Assembly: GCA_900549195.1 (NCBI GenBank)
Contig: URNK01000074.1
Location: 1-8,268 of the forward strand
Direction of reading: 5' to 3'
DNA: 8,268 bases
DNA from: an uncultured Collinsella sp.
Lineage (GTDB): Bacteria; Actinomycetota; Coriobacteriia; Coriobacteriales; Coriobacteriaceae
The notes beneath the pieces are model-generated. The model was not told the origin of the DNA. It saw only the letters and a list, made by a program, of their open reading frames with translations, and searched no databases. Below, piece by piece: positions 1 to 5,641 of this stretch. Made by a program: the position numbers and the translations under genes. Position 1 is the first letter of the stretch. Each line of letters starts with the position of its first letter.

Positions 1-32
1 CTCGTGGGCTCGGAGATGTGTATAAGAGACAG
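1..32 (+). other. Nextera/Tn5 sequencing adapter (synthetic)
   Basis: Bases 14-32 are exactly the 19-bp Tn5 mosaic end AGATGTGTATAAGAGACAG. Bases 1-13 (CTCGTGGGCTCGG) are the rest of the Nextera read-2 transposase adapter. This is library DNA left on the contig, not genome. It reads in frame into the first gene, so a naive translation starts with the artefact MGSEMCIRDR. Genuine sequence begins at 33. Confidence 0.98.
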
Positions 33-294
33 GTTTTCGAACCTGTTGCAGGGCACGTGCGACGCCGTGACGTACAACACCGAGAACGAGAAGGGCTATA
101 TGGCCCAAAATCCGGGCATTGTCCCTATTCATTTTGCCGAGGGCGAGGGCTTTAAGCAGGAGGTCGCGGCAAACGTCGGCTGCCGCAAGGGCTCGGACAA
201 GCTGCTTAAGCTCATCGATAAGACACTCAAGGGCATTAGCCAAGAGGAGCGCGACCAAATGTGGGACGCGTGCCTCGACCGTCAGCCGGCATAG
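33..294 (+). CDS. Amino acid ABC transporter substrate-binding protein, C-terminal fragment
   Basis: About 86 residues remain, ending at TAG 292-294; the 5' part is missing because the contig ends here. The fragment resembles the end of family 3 solute-binding proteins (SBP_bac_3). It shows a hinge-return segment (DAVTYNTENEKGY), then NPGIVPIHF, then a VGCRKGSDKLLKLIDKTL stretch matching the usual 'RKGSDELL..vN' helix, and a closing helix with QMWDAC. Such proteins sit outside the membrane, as lipoproteins in Gram-positives, and deliver a polar amino acid to the permease. The stop lies 9 bases before the permease ATG, so this is the first visible gene of a binding protein-permease-ATPase operon. 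Substrate cannot be told: most of the binding cleft is not in the window. Residues upstream of position 33 come from adapter and must be dropped. Confidence 0.85.
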
Positions 295-303
295 GGAGGC
301 AGC

Positions 304-1452
304 ATGAAAACCATCAATCGCCTGGCCTCCTTTATCAAGGCCGACCACCGTTATGTGTACCTGGGCACGAGCGTTATCGCGGCGCTCGGCCTGGCGTTTA
401 GCCAACGCAACCCCACGCCGCTGAGCTTCTTGGCGCCTACGGGCGTGTTCCAAGACTGCCTCTGGGCAATCCTTTGGGCGTGGCTCGTCGTGTCGGCGGC
501 GGCGCTGGTCACCAAGCTTATGCACTGGAGCGACTATCGCGAAACGTCGCCGTTCGCATCCGAGCGTTTCCGTCGTGGCGCACGCCTGGGCAGCTATGTC
601 GTGGTCGCCATCGCGGCGATCTTTTTCGTGGACCGCTGCGTCATGTCGTTTATCGACCTGGTACAGGTGAGCATTGTCTCGGACTCCAACCCCAGCGACT
701 TTTTGTCGAGCCTGGTCTACATGACCTACAAGAGCGGGGACTTCTTCATTCGCGGTATCGAGATCACCATCGCGCTTGCCACCTTCGGCACCGTCATCGC
801 ATTCTTCCTGGCACTGCTCTTTGTGTTCCTGCGCATTCAGACCTTCGATCGCGTGGACAACGACCTGGTGCGCTTCTTTAAGAGTATCGGCCGCGGCTTT
901 GCGACCGTCTACTCCACCATCGTGCGCGGCACGCCCATGATGGTCCAGGGTCTGCTCATCTATTACGCGGGCTTCACCGTTTTGCGCGGCATGGGCTTCG
1001 AGACCGCTCAGGCCAACCAGATTTGGAGCACCTTTACCGCCGGCCTCGTTACCATCTCGCTCAACTCCACCGCCTACATGATGGAGGTCCTGCGCGGCGG
1101 CATCGAGTCCATCGATCCCGGCCAGGCCGAGGCAGCGCGCTCGCTGGGCCTGTCGCAGTGGCAAGCTATGCGCAAAGTCGTGTTCCCCCAGGGCATTAAA
1201 AACGCGATTCCGGCGCTCACCAACGAGCTCATCATCAACATCAAGGATTCGTCGGTGCTCTCGGTCATCGGCGTGTTTGACCTCATGTACGCCACCACCA
1301 CCGTCGCCGGCGTGTACTACCGCCAGATGGAGGTCTACTGCGTGGCGCTCGTGGTCTACCTGATCCTGACGCTCGTGGCGAGCCGCCTGCTCGAGGCCTT
1401 TGGCAAAAAGCTCGGCGCCGAGGCTCCGGTCACGCTGCCCAGCTCCAACTAG
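304..1452 (+). CDS. Polar amino acid ABC transporter permease (HisM/GlnP family)
   Basis: A 382-residue integral membrane subunit of an amino acid importer. The start is ATG 304, after GGGAGG at 294-299. The core permease domain spans roughly residues 150-368. It has membrane segments near 151-177, 203-227, 243-262, 314-335 and 342-363. The EAA loop that docks onto the ATPase is at 276-297 (EAARSLGLSQWQAMRK, then FPQG). Typical family phrases are RGTPMMVQ (208-215) and KDSSVLSVIG (314-323). The domain usually makes up a protein of about 220-270 residues. Here some 145 residues precede it, with three further hydrophobic stretches near 17-33, 51-72 and 97-125, so the topology is extended. It lies between the binding protein and the ATPase (22-base gap), as in an ordinary importer operon. 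Substrate is not predictable; polar amino acid type is well supported. Confidence 0.93.
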   Translation: MKTINRLASFIKADHRYVYLGTSVIAALGLAFSQRNPTPLSFLAPTGVFQDCLWAILWAWLVVSAAALVTKLMHWSDYRETSPFASERFRRGARLGSYVVVAIAAIFFVDRCVMSFIDLVQVSIVSDSNPSDFLSSLVYMTYKSGDFFIRGIEITIALATFGTVIAFFLALLFVFLRIQTFDRVDNDLVRFFKSIGRGFATVYSTIVRGTPMMVQGLLIYYAGFTVLRGMGFETAQANQIWSTFTAGLVTISLNSTAYMMEVLRGGIESIDPGQAEAARSLGLSQWQAMRKVVFPQGIKNAIPALTNELIINIKDSSVLSVIGVFDLMYATTTVAGVYYRQMEVYCVALVVYLILTLVASRLLEAFGKKLGAEAPVTLPSSN

Positions 1453-1474
1453 GCTCAAGATGAGGAGAATTATC

Positions 1475-2260
1475 ATGGCAGATACCGCCATTACCGGCGT
1501 TGCGGCCGCCGCACAGACCAATGAGCCGCTCATCCGCGTCGAGGGCCTGCGCAAGAGCTTCGGCTCGCTCGAGGTACTCAAGGGCATCGACCTGTCCGTC
1601 AATCCCGGCGAGGTCGTCACCATCATCGGCGCCTCGGGTTCGGGCAAGTCGACCTTCCTGCGCTGCCTCAACCTGCTCGAGACCCCGGACGCGGGCCACA
1701 TCTGGTTCCACGGCCAGGACCTCACGGCCGAGCGCTGCAACATCAACAAGCTGCGCGAGGACATCGGCATGGTGTTCCAGGGCTTTAACCTGTTCAACAA
1801 CATGGATGTGCTCGACAACTGCACGCTCGCGCCCGTCACGCTCAAAAAGATGAGCAAGGCCGAGGCCGAGAAGGTCGCGATGGAGCATCTGACGAGCGTG
1901 GGGCTCGAGAAGTTCGCGCACGCCGCCGTGGGTCGCCTGTCCGGCGGCCAAAAGCAGCGCGTTGCCATCGCTCGTGCCCTATGCATGAATCCGCAGATCA
2001 TGCTGTTCGACGAGCCGACCTCCGCACTCGACCCCGAGATCGTGGGAGAGGTGCTCGAGGTCATGCGCAAGCTCGCTGCCGACGGCATGACCATGGTCGT
2101 CGTCACGCACGAGATGGCCTTTGCCCGCACGGTGTCCGACCGCGTGGTCTTTATGGACAAGGGCGTAGTGCTCGAGGATGCCGCGCCGGCCGAGCTCTTC
2201 GGCAACCCCAAACACCAGCGTACCCGCGAGTTCCTCTCGCGTTATCTCGAGGACAAATAA
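1475..2260 (+). CDS. Amino acid ABC transporter ATP-binding protein (GlnQ/HisP family)
   Basis: A 261-residue cytoplasmic ATPase that powers the importer. All nucleotide-binding motifs are intact: Walker A GASGSGKST (52-60), Q-loop glutamine in VFQGFNLF (Q102), signature LSGGQ (155-159), Walker B IMLFDE (175-180), D-loop SALD (183-186) and switch histidine H212 in VVVTHEM. The LFDEPTSALDPE and KHQRTREFLSRYL tail are characteristic of the polar amino acid subfamily. I chose ATG 1475 because GAGGAG at 1462-1467 sits 7 bases upstream. An in-frame ATG at 1400 lies inside the permease gene and would add 25 residues unlike the family. A roughly 20-residue N-terminal leader (MADTAITG, Ala-rich) precedes the first family strand. 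A GC hairpin follows 24 bases after the stop. Confidence 0.95.
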   Translation: MADTAITGVAAAAQTNEPLIRVEGLRKSFGSLEVLKGIDLSVNPGEVVTIIGASGSGKSTFLRCLNLLETPDAGHIWFHGQDLTAERCNINKLREDIGMVFQGFNLFNNMDVLDNCTLAPVTLKKMSKAEAEKVAMEHLTSVGLEKFAHAAVGRLSGGQKQRVAIARALCMNPQIMLFDEPTSALDPEIVGEVLEVMRKLAADGMTMVVVTHEMAFARTVSDRVVFMDKGVVLEDAAPAELFGNPKHQRTREFLSRYLEDK

Positions 2261-2278
2261 CCGACCGCAAGCGCTTAT

Positions 2279-3748
2279 GTGGCAGGGCCGCTCCGGTGGG
2301 GCGGCCCTTGTCGTCACAATCGAAAGGATGTCACGGCCGAGGTTTGGCGCTTCTTTGCGCATGAGGATGATTTTGCCGATTTGGACAAGGCCGGCGCATG
2401 CGAGCGCTTGGGCCGTGTGCTGTCGTTTCCGACCATTTCGAGCATGGATGCCGAGGCGGTGGACTGGCAGCCCTTCGACGACCTGCGCGCCTATATGCAG
2501 CAGGCCTGGCCGCGCGTGTTTGCGGCGGGCGAGGTCGAGCTTATCGACCATTCGCTGCTGGTGACGCTTGCCGGCTCCGACCCCGCACTCAAGCCCGTTG
2601 TGCTCATGGGTCACATGGACGTGGTCCCCGTGGTGCCGGGCACCGAGGACGATTGGACGCACGCCCCCTTTAGCGGGCATGTGGACGACACCTACATTTG
2701 GGGTCGCGGCGCCATCGATATGAAAGACCAGGTCGCAGGCATTCTCGAGGCGGTTGAGTATGTGCTGGCGCACGGTTGGCAGCACGAGCGCACGCTGCTC
2801 CTGGCCTTTGGCCAGGACGAGGAGACTACGCAGTACGGCGCAGGCGCCATCGGCCGCGCGCTCGAGGAGCGCGGCATTGAGCTTGAGTACCTGATCGACG
2901 AGGGTGACTACCGCATCGTTTCGGCTGCCGAGCACGGCGCGGGCGAGGGCTGGCTTATGCATGCCGATCTCGCGGAGAAGGGCTACGCCGATATCGTGTT
3001 GAGGACGCGTAGCGAGGGCGGGCATTCGTCCAACCCCTACGGCGGCACATCGCTCGAGGTGCTGAGCCGTGCCATCACCGCAATCTGCGATATCGAATGG
3101 CCGACGCGCGTCACGGACCTGCTTGCCGCACAGCTCGTCGAGCTGGGGCTTTACACGGCCGACGAGATTGCCTCCAACAAGGACACCATCGTGCGCGAGT
3201 GCCTCGCCAGCAAGAAGCTCTATCCGCTGGTGACGACCACCTGCGCGCCCACGCAGATCGAGGGTGGCAGCACCGGCGCCAACGTAATGCCGCAGGATAT
3301 GTGGGCCAACATTAACTTCCGCATGCTCGAGGGCACGAGCGTGGCCGACGTTGTGGCGCGCTGCCGCGAGGCGGTTGCCGCGGCGGGCCTTGCCGGACGT
3401 GTGGAGGTCGAACTTGGCCCCGGCAGCTCCGAGCCTTCGCCGTCCCCGCGCGTTGGTGGACCGGGACTCGAGGCCGTTCGCGCCATCGCCGCCCGCTATT
3501 TCCGTGATCCAAAGGGGACGGAGGAAAACGGATCATCCGACCCGTTGGCGATTGTCCCCTCGACCGTGATCGGCGCGACCGACGCTGCCAACTACCAGCG
3601 CATTTGCTCCGAGTGCATTCGCTTCTCGGCCTTTGTGGTCGACGATGACGAGTGCGATCGCGGCGTCCACGGCACCAACGAGCGCATTACCCGCCGCGCC
3701 TACCTCCAGGGTGTCCGCTTCCTCATCGCCCTGCTCCATACGCTCTAG
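2279..3748 (+). CDS. M20 family metallopeptidase, carboxypeptidase S / PM20D1-like; start unresolved
   Basis: A zinc-dependent amidohydrolase, probably cleaving dipeptides or N-acyl amino acids in the cytoplasm. Numbered from GTG 2279, metal-site residues are all visible: H112 and D114 in GHMDVVPV, bridging D147 in GRGAIDMKD, E181/E182 in GQDEET, the acidic ligand in IDEGD (207-210), and H464 in VHGTNERI. EGGHSSNPYGG (246-256) begins the lid domain and GATDAANYQRI (432-442) marks the CPS1/PM20D1 branch. The given start is only the outer limit of the open frame. The first 16 or so codons run through the terminator hairpin and look non-coding; protein-like sequence begins near EVWRFFAHEDDF (2339 on). 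The only good RBS-ATG (AAAGG, ATG 2328) is in another frame; a TTG at 2381 is the next in-frame choice. Residues 409-419 are encoded by a palindromic element. The gene may use amino acid products near the importer, but that is inference. Confidence 0.88.
   Translation: MAGPLRWGGPCRHNRKDVTAEVWRFFAHEDDFADLDKAGACERLGRVLSFPTISSMDAEAVDWQPFDDLRAYMQQAWPRVFAAGEVELIDHSLLVTLAGSDPALKPVVLMGHMDVVPVVPGTEDDWTHAPFSGHVDDTYIWGRGAIDMKDQVAGILEAVEYVLAHGWQHERTLLLAFGQDEETTQYGAGAIGRALEERGIELEYLIDEGDYRIVSAAEHGAGEGWLMHADLAEKGYADIVLRTRSEGGHSSNPYGGTSLEVLSRAITAICDIEWPTRVTDLLAAQLVELGLYTADEIASNKDTIVRECLASKKLYPLVTTTCAPTQIEGGSTGANVMPQDMWANINFRMLEGTSVADVVARCREAVAAAGLAGRVEVELGPGSSEPSPSPRVGGPGLEAVRAIAARYFRDPKGTEENGSSDPLAIVPSTVIGATDAANYQRICSECIRFSAFVVDDDECDRGVHGTNERITRRAYLQGVRFLIALLHTL
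2285..2310 (+). terminator. Probable intrinsic terminator of the ABC operon
   Basis: GGGCCGC at 2285-2291 pairs perfectly with GCGGCCC at 2301-2307. Three further pairs inside (one of them G-T) leave a GGT loop. A short TTGT follows rather than a full T-run, so termination strength is uncertain. It lies 24 bases past the ATPase stop. It also argues that the downstream peptidase does not start at the in-frame GTG at 2279. Confidence 0.65.
3505..3535 (+). repeat. Palindrome-flanked GGGGAC element inside the M20 gene
   Basis: TGATCC (3505-3510) and GGATCA (3530-3535) are perfect inverted arms around a 19-base purine-rich core, AAAGGGGACGGAGGAAAAC. TCCG occurs directly on both sides (3501-3504 and 3536-3539), which could be a target duplication. 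The reading frame stays open through it, adding about 11 hydrophilic residues (DPKGTEENGS) in a loop region just before the GATDAANY motif. I recall near-identical sequence dispersed in Collinsella genomes; this was not checked. It resembles REP-type elements in size and shape. Confidence 0.55.
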
Positions 3749-3781
3749 AATCCGACAAAGGGACTGTCCCTTTGTCGGATT
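3749..3781 (+). repeat. Perfect 33-bp palindrome directly after the M20 stop codon
   Basis: AATCCGACAAAGGGAC (3749-3764) pairs without mismatch with GTCCCTTTGTCGGATT (3766-3781). It starts at the first base after TAG 3746-3748. It could end transcription or protect the 3' end of the mRNA, but no T-run follows, so it is not a standard intrinsic terminator. The AAAGGGAC core resembles the elements at 3505 and 5222, which favours a dispersed REP-like repeat. Confidence 0.75.
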
Positions 3782-3977
3782 CCGTGCGGGTTATATGCAG
3801 GTTTGCCTGCGCACGCTATCATATATGGGTTAGACCGCAACTATGTACCCCATACGCGAAGGGATGCGCATGTATCTGAAGATCGACATGTTCTAGCCGG
3901 GCTTACCCCCGCAGTGGCGCCGCGCGCCCCATCAACTCTGCCGATTTTCACCTTCACGCATATAAAGGAGTCCCGCC
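3782..3977 (+). promoter_or_regulatory. Leader and presumed promoter region of prfA
   Basis: This 196-base gap must contain the prfA promoter, but no convincing -35/-10 pair is visible. The AT-rich TATCATATATGG at 3817-3828 is the best -10 candidate. Around it, TATGGG (3824-3829) and CCCATA (3849-3854) form a 6-bp dyad. A tiny frame at 3870-3896 would encode MYLKIDMF; GAAGGG at 3858-3863 lies 6 bases upstream. Whether it is translated as a leader peptide is unknown. The clear site is AAAGGAG at 3964-3970, the Shine-Dalgarno of prfA, 7 bases from its ATG. Confidence 0.4.
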
Positions 3978-5045
3978 ATGCGCGACAAGCTCGAAAAGAT
4001 TATCAAGGCCTACGAGGAGCTCGAGAAGAAGCTTTCTGACCCGGCCGTCGCCTCCGATATCAAGGAGTTCACGCGTCTCAACAAGGAGTACGCGCACCAG
4101 TCCGACCTCATTGCCGCCTCGCGCGAGTACATCGGCGCGCTCGATGACATCGAGGCTGCCAAGGAAATGCTGCACGATACCACCGATGCCGATGAGAAGG
4201 AGATGCTCCAGATGGACATCTCCGAAAACGAGGCCAAGCTCCCCCAGCTCGAGGAAGACATCAAGTACATGCTCATTCCGAGCGACCCCAACGACGACAA
4301 GAACACCATCGTCGAGATTCGCTCCGCCGCCGGTGGCGACGAGGCGGCCATCTTCGCCGGCGACCTGTACAAGATGTATCAGCGCTTTTGCGAGTCGCGC
4401 GGCTGGAAGACCACCGTGCTCGATTCCAGCCCCAGCGAGGCCGGCGGCTTTAAGTCCATTGAGTTCAAGGTCGAGGGCGACCGCGTCTACTCCGTCATGA
4501 AGTTCGAGTCCGGCGTGCACCGCGTCCAGCGCGTTCCCAAGACCGAGTCCCAGGGCCGTATCCAGACCTCCACGGCAACTGTCGCCGTGCTTCCCGAGGC
4601 CGAGGAGATCGACGTCCAGATCAACCAGTCCGACCTGCGCATTGACACCTACTGCGCCTCCGGCCCTGGCGGTCAGTGCGTTAACACCACTTATTCTGCC
4701 GTGCGCATCACCCACCTGCCCACCAACACCGTGGTGCAGTCGCAGGAACAGCGCTCCCAGATTCAGAACCGCGAAGTCTGCATGCAGATGCTGCGCGCTC
4801 GTCTGTACGAGATGGAGCTCGAGAAGCAGCAGGCAGAGCTCGGTGCCGAGCGTCAGAGCCAGATCGGCCACGGCAACCGTTCCGAGAAGATCCGTACCTA
4901 TAACCAGCCCCAGGACCGCGTGACCGATCACCGCATCGGTTTCAACTCCACCTACAACGGCGTCCTTCTGGGCGATCAGCTCGGCACCGTCATCGAGGCG
5001 CTCGCCGCCGCCGAGCGAGCCGAGAAGCTGGCACAGGCTGTTTAA
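3978..5045 (+). CDS. prfA: Peptide chain release factor 1
   Basis: RF1 ends translation at UAA and UAG: its tip reads the stop codon in the ribosomal A site and its GGQ loop triggers release of the peptide. At 355 residues the length is normal. The order is an N-terminal helical domain (1-95), a central region with IRSAAGGDEAA (114-124), a stop-reading loop with HRVQRVPKTESQGR (181-194) whose P187-K-T189 fits the RF1 PxT signature (RF2 has SPF), and the catalytic GPGGQ (229-233). RSQIQNREV and TYNQPQDRVTDHR (307-319) are family hallmarks. After GGQ the sequence is CVNTTYSAVR; the commoner form is HVNTTDSA or SVNTTDSA, so C234 and especially Y239 are uncommon. Start is ATG 3978 with a 7-base RBS spacing. 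prmC, whose product modifies GGQ, lies downstream but 596 bases away, so a shared transcript is doubtful. Confidence 0.97.
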   Translation: MRDKLEKIIKAYEELEKKLSDPAVASDIKEFTRLNKEYAHQSDLIAASREYIGALDDIEAAKEMLHDTTDADEKEMLQMDISENEAKLPQLEEDIKYMLIPSDPNDDKNTIVEIRSAAGGDEAAIFAGDLYKMYQRFCESRGWKTTVLDSSPSEAGGFKSIEFKVEGDRVYSVMKFESGVHRVQRVPKTESQGRIQTSTATVAVLPEAEEIDVQINQSDLRIDTYCASGPGGQCVNTTYSAVRITHLPTNTVVQSQEQRSQIQNREVCMQMLRARLYEMELEKQQAELGAERQSQIGHGNRSEKIRTYNQPQDRVTDHRIGFNSTYNGVLLGDQLGTVIEALAAAERAEKLAQAV

Positions 5046-5073
5046 GTTACGGCGTTTTACCAAACGCCGTAAC
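5046..5073 (+). repeat. Hairpin immediately after prfA
   Basis: GTTACGGCGTTT (5046-5057) and AAACGCCGTAAC (5062-5073) form a perfect 12-bp stem with a TACC loop, starting at the first base after the stop codon. There is no T-run, so it is not a classic terminator; it may stabilise the 3' end. Its inner sequences GGCGTTT and AAACGCC recur in the arms of the larger inverted repeat that follows, so the two can also pair with each other. Confidence 0.7.
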
Positions 5074-5086
5074 GGCTCGACGCTGC

Positions 5087-5185
5087 AAACGCCCCTAAGC
5101 GGCAATCTGACGTTCAATCGTCGGTCGCGTACCCAAAGTACGCTTCCCTCCTCTTTCACGTCACCTTGCTCGCTTAGGGGCGTTT
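5087..5185 (+). repeat. Long structured inverted repeat downstream of prfA, possible terminator or ncRNA-like element
   Basis: AAACGCCCCTAAGCG (5087-5101) pairs perfectly with CGCTTAGGGGCGTTT (5171-5185). Inside, GCAA (5102-5105) pairs with TTGC (5166-5169), and TGACGT (5108-5113) pairs with ACGTCA (5158-5163). At the tip GCGTAC (5127-5132) pairs with GTACGC (5138-5143) over a CCAAA loop. Four nested helices in 99 bases make a folded RNA likely. The 3' arm ends in TTTT (5183-5186), so it may terminate prfA transcription. No tRNA or known riboswitch pattern is recognised. It may be a dispersed Coriobacteriia repeat. Confidence 0.65.
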
Positions 5186-5221
5186 TCGCTGACTTATGCT
5201 CAACCTGCAGCGCCTTAGATG

Positions 5222-5250
5222 TAGTCATTGGGGACGTTCTTAAATGACTA
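5222..5250 (+). repeat. Inverted repeat with GGGGAC core
   Basis: TAGTCATT (5222-5229) and AATGACTA (5243-5250) are perfect inverted arms around GGGGACGTTCTTA. Its size and GGGGAC core match the element inside the M20 gene, although the arms differ. I recall this TCATTGGGGACGTTCTTAAA string as recurrent in Collinsella genomes; this was not checked. Confidence 0.6.
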
Positions 5251-5297
5251 GGTTGGGCACATTGCTTTGAGATGTTATTCAATCAGTTGTGATGGCA

Positions 5298-5348
5298 TTT
5301 GAGCTGTCTACCTGCTCAAAGTAATTAATAGCATTCATCTGCTATTGA
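5298..5348 (+). repeat. Two adjacent small hairpins in the AT-rich gap
   Basis: TTTGAGC (5298-5304) pairs with GCTCAAA (5314-5320) over a 9-base loop. Right after it, AATAGC (5327-5332) pairs with GCTATT (5341-5346), extendable by a G-T and a T-A pair. A second GCTCAAA at 5356-5362 could compete for the first arm. Neither is followed by a terminator-like T-run. Function is unknown. Confidence 0.4.
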
Positions 5349-5415
5349 AAATATTGCTCAAAAAATCGTCCAAGAAGTCGCAGTGCATTTTTTGATGAGT
5401 CGCGCGTCAAGTGAT

Positions 5416-5451
5416 TTGGTATGTTCTTGGTTAGATATTGGTTAGTTTTGG
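5416..5451 (+). promoter_or_regulatory. Phased TTGGT array, candidate regulator binding site
   Basis: TTGGT occurs at 5416, 5427 and 5438, exactly 11 bases apart, and TTGG recurs at 5448. The last two full copies extend to TTGGTTAG. Direct repeats at one helical turn are the usual layout for OmpR/PhoB-type response regulators that bind as tandem dimers. It lies about 140-170 bases upstream of the proposed prmC promoter. No regulator is identified; chance in AT-rich DNA is possible. Confidence 0.35.
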
Positions 5452-5566
5452 GGCAACCTTGCCAAAAGCTTGACGAATGCAAATCTAGACGTCGGCGAAT
5501 GAACACTTTGAGCGAGCCCGGTGCAAAATTCTGGGCTGATTCTCGATAATTGCCTTCAATCGTCTC

Positions 5567-5593
5567 TTGCCAAGCGCTGGCCTCGCGTACAAT
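5567..5593 (+). promoter_or_regulatory. Candidate promoter of prmC
   Basis: TTGCCA at 5567-5572 and TACAAT at 5588-5593 resemble sigma-70-type -35 and -10 boxes. The 15-base spacing is short, but the -10 is good. Transcription would start near 5600, giving a leader of about 40 bases. That leader contains a small hairpin, GCGCC (5610-5614) with GGCGC (5619-5623) over GTCC, just ahead of the Shine-Dalgarno. Confidence 0.45.
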
Positions 5594-5641
5594 CTGCTCC
5601 GACATTCGCGCGCCGTCCGGCGCTTAAGAGGGGAGGGCCCC

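Larger units (their letters stand above)
5187..5566. other. AT-rich intergenic stretch without a recognisable gene
   Basis: Base composition drops sharply here compared with the GC-rich genes on both sides. Frames on either strand are short or lack a ribosome binding site. The longest separate one, minus strand 5605-5342 (87 residues), has no Shine-Dalgarno and no family resemblance that I can see. The stretch does hold several palindromes and a phased repeat, described separately. It may be a decayed insertion or a regulatory region for prmC. Confidence 0.6.

Noticed and set aside
1979..3025. 348-codon open frame on the minus strand
   Set aside because: It is antisense to the ATPase and M20 genes, both of which have complete family motifs on the plus strand, and it has no family resemblance or RBS.
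3954..5282. 442-codon open frame on the minus strand
   Set aside because: It lies antisense to prfA, is Leu/Val/Gly-rich as expected for a shadow frame of a high-GC gene, lacks a Shine-Dalgarno site, and runs through the structured repeat.
5416..5451. CRISPR array
   Set aside because: The repeats are only 5-8 bases at 11-bp spacing, far too short for CRISPR repeats and spacers.
5342..5605. 87-codon minus-strand frame in the prfA-prmC gap
   Set aside because: No Shine-Dalgarno (a GC hairpin lies directly upstream), no recognisable family, and it overlaps the proposed prmC promoter. A decayed gene cannot be fully excluded.
5046..5641. tRNA or riboswitch in the gap
   Set aside because: No T-loop GTTCRA plus acceptor stem layout fits, and no known riboswitch core was recognised.
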